This document shows, one piece after another, positions 49,946-58,658 of a stretch of 64,000 bases of DNA (the stretch's first letter is position 1; each line of letters opens with the position of its first letter). The translations under genes were made by a program, and so were the position numbers. The notes beneath the pieces are model-generated. The model did not search any database. It had not been told where the DNA came from and saw only the letters and a list, made by a program, of their open reading frames with translations. The stretch lies in assembly GCF_004340785.1 (NCBI RefSeq), contig NZ_SLXS01000005.1, forward strand, positions 232,318 through 296,317. Direction: 5' to 3'. Origin of the DNA: Tumebacillus sp. BK434. GTDB lineage: Bacteria > Bacillota > Bacilli > Tumebacillales > Tumebacillaceae.

Positions 49946-52294
49946 TTATTTGTAGATCACGATGGAACCGACAGACTTGTCAACAGATTGGCCGTTGACG
50001 CGAACTTTCAGGCCGTAGTTGGTCGTGTTGCGGCCTGCATCCGGCATGAAGGAGTTCGAGAAGGAGTTGCTGTCATCGAACAGGGAAACTGCCGGCTTGG
50101 ATTGAGCGTACAGGGTTTGGGTCGGGTATACCAGGTCCAGAGCGGAGGTCGGGTTCAGGCCGAACGCAGCGTCACGGATGTGGTAACGGGTGGAAGCTTG
50201 AATGCCGGTGCTCCACTTGAGGTCTTCGTCAACGTGTGCGTCAACAACGCCGAGGAAGCCGTCGCCCGGGTGCTGACCAGTCCAGTTCTCGGTGTAGGAC
50301 GGGTCAACGTACCATACTACGAGACCGCCATCGTAGGACATCAGGGATGCGCCGCGGCGGATGTTCTTCAGACCCATGTCTACGCCTGCATGGTTACGCC
50401 ACTCAAGCAGGTAGTAGTGGTCGGAGTAGATGTTGCCGTCCGACTTGGTGAAGCCTTTCAAGGTGAAGGCGTTGGAAGTGCCTTCTGCACCGTCGTTGAG
50501 CAGCACAGCGCCGTCAGCAGTTACTTTCACGTTGTCCACGTAGATGCCCGCTTCGGAAGTGCCCCAGTCGGTGATGTAGCGAACTGCTACTTGGATCTTC
50601 TTGCCAGCGTATGCGGACAGGTCGAAGGATTGCTTCGTCCAGCCGTTGGAGTTGCCGGTCAGACCCGGGAGGTTCGACAGAACGGTCGGGTATGCTTGCG
50701 GCACTGCGGAAGAAACGGTGTTCGCGTTGCTGATCGACTTCCAGGTCGCGCCGTTGTCTTCAGATACTTGAACGAATGCGAAGTCCCAGTCTTTCTCGAT
50801 CTTGTACCAGGAATCGAATTCGAGAGTTGCGGAAGATTTGCCGGTCAGATCGACAGAGGCAACCATCTTGTTGTCGATCTGGTCACCTACGCCGCCGAAG
50901 TACTCATAGGAACCTTCGGTCGGGGAGTTGACATAGGTCTTCTTCTCCGGCAGATTCACTTGAACGATCTGGTTGTTCTGACCGTTCGGGGAGTTGCCTT
51001 GGTCAAGCAGGAACTGCGTGCCCTTGGAGGATACTTGATCCCAGTTTACAACGGTCGGAGCTGCCCAGTTGCCGCCCAGGTAGGAGGAGAAGTAAGACTT
51101 CGCCCACGGGGAGAAACCGGTCGGCTCGGTGCCGCCAATTTTACCAGCCCAGGAGCCGGATGCCATGATCGACCAGTAGGCAACCGTTTCACCGGTACCG
51201 GAGTAGATGGTGTCGTACTCGTCCGGCAGGCCGAGGTCGTGGCCGTATTCGTGTGCGAATACGCCAGTCGCGCCGTCTTCCGGCATCATGGTGTAGTCGT
51301 AGAAGCCCGGGAGACCTTTGCCAAGGCCATCCGGATCAACCAGTACTGCGGAACGGTGCGACCAGATCGCGTTGTCGCCCAGCACGCCGCCGCCAGCTTC
51401 CTGACCAATGCCGGAGTGGATGATCATCAGGTGATCGACGAGGCCGTCCGGCTCGTTCAGGTTGCCGTCGCCATCGAGATCGTGCGGATCTTCTTTATCG
51501 TAGTCTTGCAGCGGGATGCCTGCTGCCAATGCTGCTGCATAAACGTCGCGAACGAGCTGCTTGGAGCCGCCCGGCAGAACGTTGTCGTGGCCGCCGGATT
51601 TTGCGTCTTTGCCGTAGAATGCTGCAGTGCCCGGAACTTTCAGCCAGCCGTACGCTTTACCTTCAACCGAGTAGGTGCCGCCAGATTGTTGCTCATAGAA
51701 TTGCTTCATCGATACGAAGTTTTCGCCGTTCGGACCTTTTACACCGTTCGCGCCGAAGATCATGTCTTCGAAGTGCTGCAGGGTGTAGTCGGAGTAGTAG
51801 TTGTCCGTTTCGCCCGGCTTGATGTTGTTGTGTGCAAAGTCAGCGAATTCAACGTTCAGCACGAGAACTTTGTCTTTGCGCACCGGACCGTTGTAAGTCG
51901 TTTCTTTAACCGGGTCCGGAGTGTTCTTCAGGTGGCCATTCTTCTTGCCTTTGCCGTTGAGAAGACCGTTGTTGAATGCCTTATGTTTAGCTGCTTCAGA
52001 AGCTTTTACTTTGGATGCCAACGGATCGTTCGATTGCTTCAGGTCGCCATCCTGCTTCCCTTTGAGCTCCAAGTATGTCTTCAGGATGCCTTTCTTCTGC
52101 TCAGCAGTTGCCCCTGCCGGAATAACCCCTTGCTTCTCCAGGGACTCGATGATGCGATCTTCGTTTACGATCGCCAGGTCCAGCGTGCTGTTGGACACGG
52201 TGGATCCGGTGGTGCTGTGTGCCATTGCAGTACCGCTCAGCAGGGTACCGGCAATGAGTGCGCCAGAGACGCTAAGTGCCAAAAACTTCTTCAT
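49946..52294 (-). CDS. inhA: Immune inhibitor A-like M6 metalloprotease
   Basis: This secreted 782-residue protease has a signal peptide (LALSVSGALIAGTLLSGTAM), a propeptide, the M6 start DKVLVLNVEFADFAHN and the zinc site FAHEYGHDLGLPDEYDT. Downstream come MAM/VEG-like beta domains (LEFDSWYKIEKDWDFAFVQV, KVTADGAVLLNDG). InhA proteases degrade host antimicrobial peptides and matrix in pathogens; in soil species they are general secreted proteases. Codon use is strongly biased, as in highly expressed genes, and the promoter is near consensus. Confidence 0.94.
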   Translation of the reverse strand: MKKFLALSVSGALIAGTLLSGTAMAHSTTGSTVSNSTLDLAIVNEDRIIESLEKQGVIPAGATAEQKKGILKTYLELKGKQDGDLKQSNDPLASKVKASEAAKHKAFNNGLLNGKGKKNGHLKNTPDPVKETTYNGPVRKDKVLVLNVEFADFAHNNIKPGETDNYYSDYTLQHFEDMIFGANGVKGPNGENFVSMKQFYEQQSGGTYSVEGKAYGWLKVPGTAAFYGKDAKSGGHDNVLPGGSKQLVRDVYAAALAAGIPLQDYDKEDPHDLDGDGNLNEPDGLVDHLMIIHSGIGQEAGGGVLGDNAIWSHRSAVLVDPDGLGKGLPGFYDYTMMPEDGATGVFAHEYGHDLGLPDEYDTIYSGTGETVAYWSIMASGSWAGKIGGTEPTGFSPWAKSYFSSYLGGNWAAPTVVNWDQVSSKGTQFLLDQGNSPNGQNNQIVQVNLPEKKTYVNSPTEGSYEYFGGVGDQIDNKMVASVDLTGKSSATLEFDSWYKIEKDWDFAFVQVSEDNGATWKSISNANTVSSAVPQAYPTVLSNLPGLTGNSNGWTKQSFDLSAYAGKKIQVAVRYITDWGTSEAGIYVDNVKVTADGAVLLNDGAEGTSNAFTLKGFTKSDGNIYSDHYYLLEWRNHAGVDMGLKNIRRGASLMSYDGGLVVWYVDPSYTENWTGQHPGDGFLGVVDAHVDEDLKWSTGIQASTRYHIRDAAFGLNPTSALDLVYPTQTLYAQSKPAVSLFDDSNSFSNSFMPDAGRNTTNYGLKVRVNGQSVDKSVGSIVIYK

Positions 52295-52332
52295 AAGTGC
52301 TCCCCCTTTTGTATCTCTTTACCTACGCCCTG

Positions 52333-52361
52333 AGTATAATAGACTGAATCTTCTAAGTCAA
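52333..52361 (-). promoter_or_regulatory. Strong promoter of the M6 protease gene
   Basis: TTGACT and TATACT are separated by 17 nt on the minus strand, about 40 nt upstream of the start codon. Confidence 0.82.
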
Positions 52362-52436
52362 CAATATTTTGATTTTATTTCGTGATCTTTAAACATTGAC
52401 AATGCAATTACAATTCACACAATTGTCACTTTACAC

Positions 52437-52464
52437 AGCCCCAAAAACTGGGGCTCTTTTTTCT
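52437..52464 (+). terminator. Plus-strand terminator with no gene upstream
   Basis: The stem AGCCCC/GGGGCT, loop AAAAACT, is followed by a T-run on the plus strand. No plus-strand gene ends before it, so it may end a small RNA or attenuate upstream transcription. Confidence 0.6.
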
Positions 52465-52547
52465 ACTCTATAGGTAGCGCAATCTCGCAAACTATAATAG
52501 AGTGTACAGTGGAGCAAGTTTACCAGACATTTGAAGGGGATTTTGGA

Positions 52548-54440
52548 ATGAAGAAAGCCCTGCTCGCTATTTTGCTGGCTGTGATCGTCGCGCTGCCGAT
52601 TCAAGGCCAGTCGCGCACCAATTCGTTTCCAAGCCATGAGAAACACCAGGCCCTGTTGCGCTTGGAAGACGTGTCGCCGGGCGGTGCCTATGCCAGCTTG
52701 GACGACCTCGGGCGCCTGCGTGCGGTGTTCGAATATTTGCAGGAAGAAAACGTGCCGTTCCACCTCGCCGTCATTCCCCGCTCGAAGCTGTGGAAAGACG
52801 GGGCGTGGGTGGAAAAAGGGATCGATGATCCTCATCCGGATGAGCACTTGCAGAAGTTTATCGCGCTGCTGCAATCGGTGCAGCAAAACGGAGCGGTGCT
52901 CGGCATGCACGGCTACACCCATCAGTACGGAAATGTCAAACGCGGCGACGGCTGGCACGACACCGGCGTCGGCTATGAATTTGACATCGAAGACGCGCCG
53001 GAGACGTCCACCGTCCCCTACGCGGTCGAAAAGATCTCGAAAAGCCTGACTGCGTTTGAAAAAGCGGGTCTGAAGCCGGCCTTCTGGGAATCGCCGCACT
53101 ATCAGGACACGCGCGATCAAGAAGAAGTCTTTCGCTCCTATATGGGCGTGCTGTACCAGCCGGACTACTTCTCGCTGAAGTCGTTCAAAGACCAGGTCGT
53201 CTATCAGGATGAGAACACGTATGGCGATACGACGCTCGGTTCGGTGTATGTCCCTGCCCCGCTCAGCTATGTGACCGGACAGAAAGATGTGGAGCGCATT
53301 CTGAATAAGACGGCGCATTTCCAAGGGCTTGGCGCCGTGTTTTACCATTCGTTTAAGGAATACGACGCGCTGGAAGCGGTGACCGGCCCGGACGGCAAGC
53401 CGCAGCTTCGCGACGGTCTGCCCGTCTACCGCTACAAAGCCGGGTCGAACACCCAGCTGCAGCAGATCGTCCAAGGCATGCGCGAACAGGGGTGGACGTG
53501 GATGTCGCTGCACGATGTGCTGCCCTTCTCCCCCGCCCATCGCATCGATCTGCCGCTGGGCACGACGACCGGGCATCTCTTGTTCGGCGACGTCAGCGGC
53601 AACAAGCAGGACGCATTGGTCGTCGTCGACAGCGTCGGCAAGGTGTCGGTGCTGCAAGGCAACTACAACTGGCCGCGCAACCGTACCCAGTCGCCGTTTA
53701 CCACCTGGCTGCGCAGCGGCCTGAACCCGGAGGACACGCCGCTGCTCGCCGATGTGAACGGCGGTGGTGTCGCCGACCTGATCGCCTACCACCCGGAGAG
53801 CGGTGAGGTAACCGTCTATCTGTCGAACACGCTGGGCTTCGATGCCGGAACGAGCTACGGCAGATTGCCGGCCGGTCTGAAAAAAATCGCCGCGGGTGAT
53901 CTGAACGGAGACGGGCTGGCCGACCTGCTTTTGCTGCAGGAAAAGACGGTCACCACAGCGTTTCAGGAGGGGCAGAAGTTCCAGCCGCGCGGGGAGCAAT
54001 CCCTGTATCTGCAGCATGATGATGTGCAAATGCTGACCGGCGATGTGAACGGCGACAAACGCCGCGAGCTGATCCTGTATTCGCCGTCCGCGCGCCAGTT
54101 GGACGTGTATGCGGTGTCGGCCGACGGCCGGTTTCGCCACCTCCAAACGTTTGACGTGCCCAAGCCGAAGCGCGGCGGCCAGGCGGTGCTTGGCGACACC
54201 AACGGGGACGGGCTCGACGATGTGATCATCGCCGACGGGCAGAACGGCATCTGGGAAATCTGGCAAGGCGATGCCAAGTCCATCCTCAAGCCGCATGACA
54301 ACCTGTATGGCCCTTGGGCCCGGGGCGAGCGGACCGCGTTCAGCGCCGACCTCGACGGCAATGGCAAAGCGGACATCCTGTCCTTCGACCCGGAGCAAGG
54401 CGCGCTCGACATCTCGCTGTCGTTCCGCCAGGGCAAATAA
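52548..54440 (+). CDS. Secreted DUF2334 polysaccharide deacetylase-like protein with VCBS repeats
   Basis: The ATG at 52548 has AAGGGG eight bases upstream, giving 630 residues. A signal peptide (ALLAILLAVIVALPIQGQ) precedes a DUF2334 domain: ALLRLEDVSPGG with metal-binding acids, FHLAVIPRSK, and GMHGYTHQYG. The last 290 residues hold five FG-GAP/VCBS-like calcium repeats (DVNGGGVADL, DLNGDGLADL, DVNGDKRREL, DTNGDGLDDV, DLDGNGKADI), a beta-propeller-like region. It probably acts on extracellular polysaccharide. A TATAAT lies at 52493. Confidence 0.88.
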   Translation: MKKALLAILLAVIVALPIQGQSRTNSFPSHEKHQALLRLEDVSPGGAYASLDDLGRLRAVFEYLQEENVPFHLAVIPRSKLWKDGAWVEKGIDDPHPDEHLQKFIALLQSVQQNGAVLGMHGYTHQYGNVKRGDGWHDTGVGYEFDIEDAPETSTVPYAVEKISKSLTAFEKAGLKPAFWESPHYQDTRDQEEVFRSYMGVLYQPDYFSLKSFKDQVVYQDENTYGDTTLGSVYVPAPLSYVTGQKDVERILNKTAHFQGLGAVFYHSFKEYDALEAVTGPDGKPQLRDGLPVYRYKAGSNTQLQQIVQGMREQGWTWMSLHDVLPFSPAHRIDLPLGTTTGHLLFGDVSGNKQDALVVVDSVGKVSVLQGNYNWPRNRTQSPFTTWLRSGLNPEDTPLLADVNGGGVADLIAYHPESGEVTVYLSNTLGFDAGTSYGRLPAGLKKIAAGDLNGDGLADLLLLQEKTVTTAFQEGQKFQPRGEQSLYLQHDDVQMLTGDVNGDKRRELILYSPSARQLDVYAVSADGRFRHLQTFDVPKPKRGGQAVLGDTNGDGLDDVIIADGQNGIWEIWQGDAKSILKPHDNLYGPWARGERTAFSADLDGNGKADILSFDPEQGALDISLSFRQGK

Positions 54441-54473
54441 AAAAGAGTGCGCCGTCATTGCGCACGCACAGAA

Positions 54474-54502
54474 AAAGAGGCCGCAGTCCGGCCTCTTTTT
54501 TA
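54474..54502. terminator. Bidirectional terminator
   Basis: The stem AAAAGAGGCCG/CGGCCTCTTTT lies between convergent genes with T-runs on both sides. A smaller hairpin (GTGCGC/GCGCAC) precedes it. Confidence 0.88.
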
Positions 54503-54516
54503 TGTATCATCTGCAG

Positions 54517-54816
54517 TTAGCGGTGCAGCACCCCGGTGAAGTCCTGATAGCCCGACGCCTGGCGCGCCCGCTCCCATTCGCTGTCATCTTCGATGTCAAT
54601 GATGTTCCACCAGCCTTCGCCAAGGTCATCCGCCTTCAGCAGGTACGCTTCCCGCCCCGGGGACAGGCGCAGGCACAGGATGTAGGAAACGCCCGCTGCG
54701 GCAAACACCTTGGCCGCCTCGTAATCGTAAACCCCTTGCTCCGGCACCTCAAGGTGCAACTGCTGGCCGGTGATGACCTCCAGCTTGTCCTCCATGAACC
54801 CGATCTCGTTTCTCAT
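54517..54816 (-). CDS. Small acidic protein, unknown
   Basis: This 99-residue protein starts at ATG 54816, overlapping the stop of the HNH gene (ATGA), with AGGAG eight bases upstream. It looks like a compact alpha/beta fold (VYDYEAAKVFAAAGVSYILC, GEGWWNIIDIEDDSEWERA). Family not recognised. Coupling to an HNH nuclease gene suggests a partner role, but nothing shows inhibition or immunity. Confidence 0.65.
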   Translation of the reverse strand: MRNEIGFMEDKLEVITGQQLHLEVPEQGVYDYEAAKVFAAAGVSYILCLRLSPGREAYLLKADDLGEGWWNIIDIEDDSEWERARQASGYQDFTGVLHR

Positions 54817-55250
54817 CCCCTCGACTCCTCTCCAGTTTGCAAAAGCATTAGTCCGCATTGTGCGGCACAAGCGCCGTCTGCCAATTGCCCGCCACAGCGG
54901 CACAACGCATCGGGCAGCGGGTCGAGCCAGACATATTCGCCGGGCGCCAACCCGTACCGGGGCAACAGCACGCGCTCCCGGTAGCGCAGCAGCTGTTTCT
55001 CCACTTGTTTCGAGCGATGCGCCTGATGATGGCACACCGCATCCAGACAGACGCCGTTGTCTGCCGTGCCCAAGCCGCCTTGCACGCGCGGGATGATGTG
55101 ATGAACTTCCCGCCCCGGCTTGCCGCACAGCACGCAACGCTCCCCGTCGCGCTCGCGGATATGGACGCGGACGAGCGTGCTGAAATCGTTGCGCTTGGTC
55201 TGTTCCTGCTTCTGTTCACGCTGCCGGCGCTTGGATGGCGTGTCATCCAT
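54813..55250 (-). CDS. HNH endonuclease-family protein
   Basis: The ATG at 55250, six bases after AGGAGGG, gives 145 residues. The HNH core is CVLCGKPGREVHHIIPRVQG, then DNGVCLDAVCHHQAH, with zinc Cys pairs and the catalytic His. A basic N-terminus (SKRRQREQKQEQTKR) could bind DNA. A second cysteine set lies near the end (CRCGGQLADGACAAQC). It may be a stand-alone nicking or restriction nuclease. It is coupled to the small acidic gene. Confidence 0.85.
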   Translation of the reverse strand: MDDTPSKRRQREQKQEQTKRNDFSTLVRVHIRERDGERCVLCGKPGREVHHIIPRVQGGLGTADNGVCLDAVCHHQAHRSKQVEKQLLRYRERVLLPRYGLAPGEYVWLDPLPDALCRCGGQLADGACAAQCGLMLLQTGEESRG

Positions 55251-55284
55251 CGTCATCCCTCCTGTCTTCCCTTTACACTACCAA

Positions 55285-55314
55285 AAAGAAAAGAGACCCG
55301 CAAAGGTCTCTTCT
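55285..55314 (-). terminator. Terminator of the glucokinase gene
   Basis: The stem AGAGACC/GGTCTCT is followed by a T-rich run on the minus strand. Confidence 0.8.
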
Positions 55315-56258
55315 CAGTTGCCTTCCCCGAACAGCAGCGCCGCTCCGACGACGCCCGCATCGTTGCCAAGCTCCGCGAGGCGGAGCGCCGTGCCGCGGGA
55401 GACACGGGGCAACGCATAGCGTTCAAACGCCTGCTGCAGCGGCACCAGCAGCGCCTCGCCCGCCTGCGACACACCGCCGCCGATGACGATCACCGCCGGG
55501 TTCAGCGTGGCTCCGACGTTCGCAAGCGCGAAGCCCAGGCGGTCGATGGCGTACCCGATCACCTCGGAGGCGACCCGGTCTCCTTTTGCCGCATGGTCAA
55601 ACAGAGCCCGGGTGCTGAGCGCCGGTTCTTGGCGCAGCGAAGAAAGGTCGCCTGCCGCCAGCCTCGCTTCTGCAGCTGCGACGATGCCGGTGGCCGAAGA
55701 AATCGTCTCAAGGCATCCGCGCCGCCCGCAGTTGCAGAAGCGTCCCTGCGGATCGAGCGTGATGTGGCCGATCTCGCCGCCCATTCCGCTGGCGCCGCGC
55801 ACCAGTTGGCCGTCGATGACCACGCCGCCGCCGACACCGGTGCCAAGCGTGACGCACAGCGCATCGCGCGCACCGCGTCCGCCCCCGGCCCGCGCTTCGC
55901 CGAGCGCTGCGATGTTGGCATCGTTGTCGATGCGGATCGGCAGCGCGCCGAGGCGCTGCTCCAGTTCGGCGAGCAGATCGACGTTCTGCCAGCCGAGGTT
56001 GACCGCCGTTTCGACGTAGCCGGTGTCCGCATCGAGAAACGCCGGCATCCCGATTCCAAGCCCTGCGATGTCCCGCAGCGTCAGGCCAGCCCCGATGGCT
56101 GTGTCGCGGGCGAGCACCGCGATACGGTCGATCACCGCATCCGCGCCGAGCTCCGGGTGTGTATCCCGTTCCGTCTTGTACAGCAGCCGTCCGTCCCCGT
56201 CCACGACCGCCCCTTTGATCTTCGTGCCTCCGACATCGATCCCGATCACATGCCGCAT
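55314..56258 (-). CDS. glcK: ROK-family glucokinase
   Basis: The ATG at 56258, nine bases after AGGAGG, gives 314 residues. The ATPase motifs are IGIDVGGTKIKGAVVD, VTLGTGVGGGVVIDG and the ROK zinc loop GHITLDPQGRFCNCGRRGCLE. It phosphorylates glucose. The sugar-ABC ATPase gene follows upstream on the same strand, so both serve sugar uptake and use. Confidence 0.9.
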   Translation of the reverse strand: MRHVIGIDVGGTKIKGAVVDGDGRLLYKTERDTHPELGADAVIDRIAVLARDTAIGAGLTLRDIAGLGIGMPAFLDADTGYVETAVNLGWQNVDLLAELEQRLGALPIRIDNDANIAALGEARAGGGRGARDALCVTLGTGVGGGVVIDGQLVRGASGMGGEIGHITLDPQGRFCNCGRRGCLETISSATGIVAAAEARLAAGDLSSLRQEPALSTRALFDHAAKGDRVASEVIGYAIDRLGFALANVGATLNPAVIVIGGGVSQAGEALLVPLQQAFERYALPRVSRGTALRLAELGNDAGVVGAALLFGEGN

Positions 56259-56355
56259 CGCATCTGCCCTCCTGCAACAAACGCCACATGATGAGATCAC
56301 GTGGCGTCTGTTCGTTCGCTGATACAGTTTATTCAGCGCGAAGGACTTTTTGCTC

Positions 56356-57465
56356 TTAAAAAATGGTCTGTTCCGTCTCCGCGTTGAAAAGGTGGATGCG
56401 CTCGGTGTTCAGCGCCATCGTGACGGTGGTGCGCGCTTTGACCTCAGCGTGCGCCGGAACGCGGGCGATCATCGTCTGGCCGTGCAGGTTGAGGTAGACG
56501 TACGACTCGGCGCCGAGCAGTTCGACCACTTCAACTTCGGCGGTGATCTGCGCGCTGTGCGCCGCATCCACGTGAGTCAGATCGTCATGCAGGTTCTCCG
56601 GACGGATGCCGAGCACGACGCTTTTGCCGATCACACCGGCTTCGCGCAGGGCTGCGGTGCGGTGCTCGGGCAGGCGGACGCTGAGGCCTTCCGTGCGGAA
56701 GCAGAGGGCCCCGCCGTCTTCGGCGAGCGAACCGTTCAGGAAGTTCATCGCCGGCGAGCCGATAAAAGAGGCGACAAACATGTTGTCCGGGCGGTTGTAG
56801 ATCTCCTGCGGCGTGCCGACCTGCTGAATGAGGCCGTCTTTCATGACGACGATGCGCGTGCCCATCGTCATCGCTTCAGTCTGGTCGTGCGTGACGTAGA
56901 TGACGGTGGTCTGCAGGCGCTGATGCAGCTTGGCGATCTCGGCGCGCATCTGGACGCGCAGCTGGGCGTCGAGGTTGGAGAGCGGCTCGTCCATCAGGAA
57001 CACTTGCGGTTCGCGGACGATGGCGCGGCCGAGCGCGACGCGCTGACGCTGACCGCCGGAGAGGGCGGCCGGCTTGCGCTTGAGCAGGTGCTCGATGTCG
57101 AGGATCTTCGCCGCTTCGCGGACGCGGTTGTCGATCTCCTGCTTCGGCAATTTGCGCAGCTTGAGGCCGAACGCCATGTTCTCATAGATCGACATGTGCG
57201 GGTACAGCGCATAGTTTTGGAAGACCATCGCGATGTCGCGGTCTTTCGGATGCACGTCGTTGACGAGGCGTTCGCCGATCCACAGCTCGCCGTCGGAGAT
57301 GTCTTCGAGGCCGGCGATCATGCGCAACGTGGTCGATTTGCCGCAGCCGGACGGTCCGACGAGGACGAGAAATTCGCGGTCTTGGATGTCGAGATCAAAA
57401 TCTTTGACGGCCGTCACGTCGGCCGCATAGCGTTTGTAGACATGTTTGAGTTGCACGCTCGCCAT
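56356..57465 (-). CDS. Multi-sugar ABC transporter ATPase (MsmX/UgpC type)
   Basis: The ATG at 57465 gives 369 residues. Walker A is GPSGCGKSTT, the signature LSGGQRQRVALGRAI, Walker B VFLMDEPLSNLDA, and the switch His is in YVTHDQTEAMTMG. A C-terminal OB-type regulatory domain completes the MalK fold. MsmX-like ATPases energise several different sugar permeases, consistent with the absence of permease genes next to it. Confidence 0.93.
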   Translation of the reverse strand: MASVQLKHVYKRYAADVTAVKDFDLDIQDREFLVLVGPSGCGKSTTLRMIAGLEDISDGELWIGERLVNDVHPKDRDIAMVFQNYALYPHMSIYENMAFGLKLRKLPKQEIDNRVREAAKILDIEHLLKRKPAALSGGQRQRVALGRAIVREPQVFLMDEPLSNLDAQLRVQMRAEIAKLHQRLQTTVIYVTHDQTEAMTMGTRIVVMKDGLIQQVGTPQEIYNRPDNMFVASFIGSPAMNFLNGSLAEDGGALCFRTEGLSVRLPEHRTAALREAGVIGKSVVLGIRPENLHDDLTHVDAAHSAQITAEVEVVELLGAESYVYLNLHGQTMIARVPAHAEVKARTTVTMALNTERIHLFNAETEQTIF

Positions 57466-57554
57466 TCTATGTAACCCCATTTCGCGTTTTCTGAATTGTT
57501 AGCTTCAGTATAACGCGCTGGGGCCGGAGTGACGATTGGACAGAATGCACAAAC

Positions 57555-58658
57555 CTAGCCGTTGCCGCTTGTGCATCCTGACTTGAGCAGGAGCAGCGCC
57601 AGCCACAGCGTCCAGCCTTCGAGCGGGTGGCGCGGGTCGCAGCCGGTCAGCTCGTGGATGCGCTCCAAGCGGTAGAGCAGCGTGTTGCGGTGAACAAAAA
57701 GCGCCCGTGCGGTCTCCGCCACCCCTTGCCCGTTTTCCACAAACGCAGTCGCCGTCTCCCGCAGTTCCGGCGTCAGCGCTTCCAGCGCAGCTGGTGGCAG
57801 AATCTCCGCCACGAACTGCTGCCGCACCACGGCCGGTACCCCGTACAAGAGCCGGGCGATGCCGAGGCGGTCATACGCGTGCACCTGCAGCTTGCCCCGC
57901 AGGAGCTGGCCGGCCCGCAGCGCGAACTCCGCTTCCACCCGTGCCTGGGACAGCCTCTCCAGCCTGTGCACAGCTGACACTCCAGCATGACTCAGCAGAA
58001 ACAGCTCGGCGCTTAACGTATCGATCCAGCCGGAAATGACTCGGCTCAGTTCCGCCAAGCGATTTCTGGCCCCTGCCTCGCGCAGTTGCGCATCCCGTGC
58101 GGTTGACTGCTCTGCGGCCGTCTCCCCCGCTTGCTGCTCACTCGCATGACGTGCGCTCTCTCGCCCGGGCAACACATGTCCTTCCTCTGCCTGTCCCAGC
58201 GGCAGCAGCACCCACAGCCGCTGGCCACCCTCTCGCGCCAACACCGCCTGTTCCGGCTCGATCAGCTCTTGGAGCAGCTCCGTTGCTTCTTCTGCTGTCC
58301 CGGCATCAGCAGCGCGGGCGAACTCGATCAGCACGACAGCGCCTGCCGCTTCGCTCGTCCAGCCCAGATCCGACAACCAGCGGGGCAAGTCGTCACCGTC
58401 GGCCGCGCGCTCACCGCTGAGCCACGCGGCCGTTTGCTGCCGCGCATCAGCGCCGCCGCTTACCGCGCCTGCATACAAGGCCAAAAGCTCCGCAACTGCC
58501 TTGGGCAGCACCGCATGGTCCACGCGCAGCTGCTCCGCAACGCCCAGCGGAATCAGCCACGACCCATTAACATAACAAATCTCTTTTGCAACCTGTTCCA
58601 CCCGCTCCACACAACCATACTCGGCCAGCGCGGCAGCGAGGCGCTCCCTGCTGCTCAT
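57555..58658 (-). CDS. PucR/CdaR-type transcriptional regulator
   Basis: The 367-residue protein ends in the PucR-type helix-turn-helix (GQGVAETARALFVHRNTLLY, RLERIHELTGCDPRHPLEGW). The N-terminal and central parts are long helices without a recognised sensor. Its start overlaps the stop of the MATE transporter gene (ATGA), so it may regulate that gene. Confidence 0.85.
   Translation of the reverse strand: MSSRERLAAALAEYGCVERVEQVAKEICYVNGSWLIPLGVAEQLRVDHAVLPKAVAELLALYAGAVSGGADARQQTAAWLSGERAADGDDLPRWLSDLGWTSEAAGAVVLIEFARAADAGTAEEATELLQELIEPEQAVLAREGGQRLWVLLPLGQAEEGHVLPGRESARHASEQQAGETAAEQSTARDAQLREAGARNRLAELSRVISGWIDTLSAELFLLSHAGVSAVHRLERLSQARVEAEFALRAGQLLRGKLQVHAYDRLGIARLLYGVPAVVRQQFVAEILPPAALEALTPELRETATAFVENGQGVAETARALFVHRNTLLYRLERIHELTGCDPRHPLEGWTLWLALLLLKSGCTSGNG

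Noticed and set aside
49913..52333. 806-codon open frame on the plus strand
   Set aside because: It mirrors the M6 protease gene, which has a promoter, SD, signal peptide and HExxH. The long antisense frame follows from strong codon bias.
52431..54458. 675-codon open frame on the minus strand
   Set aside because: Antisense to the DUF2334/VCBS gene; no SD and no recognisable domain.
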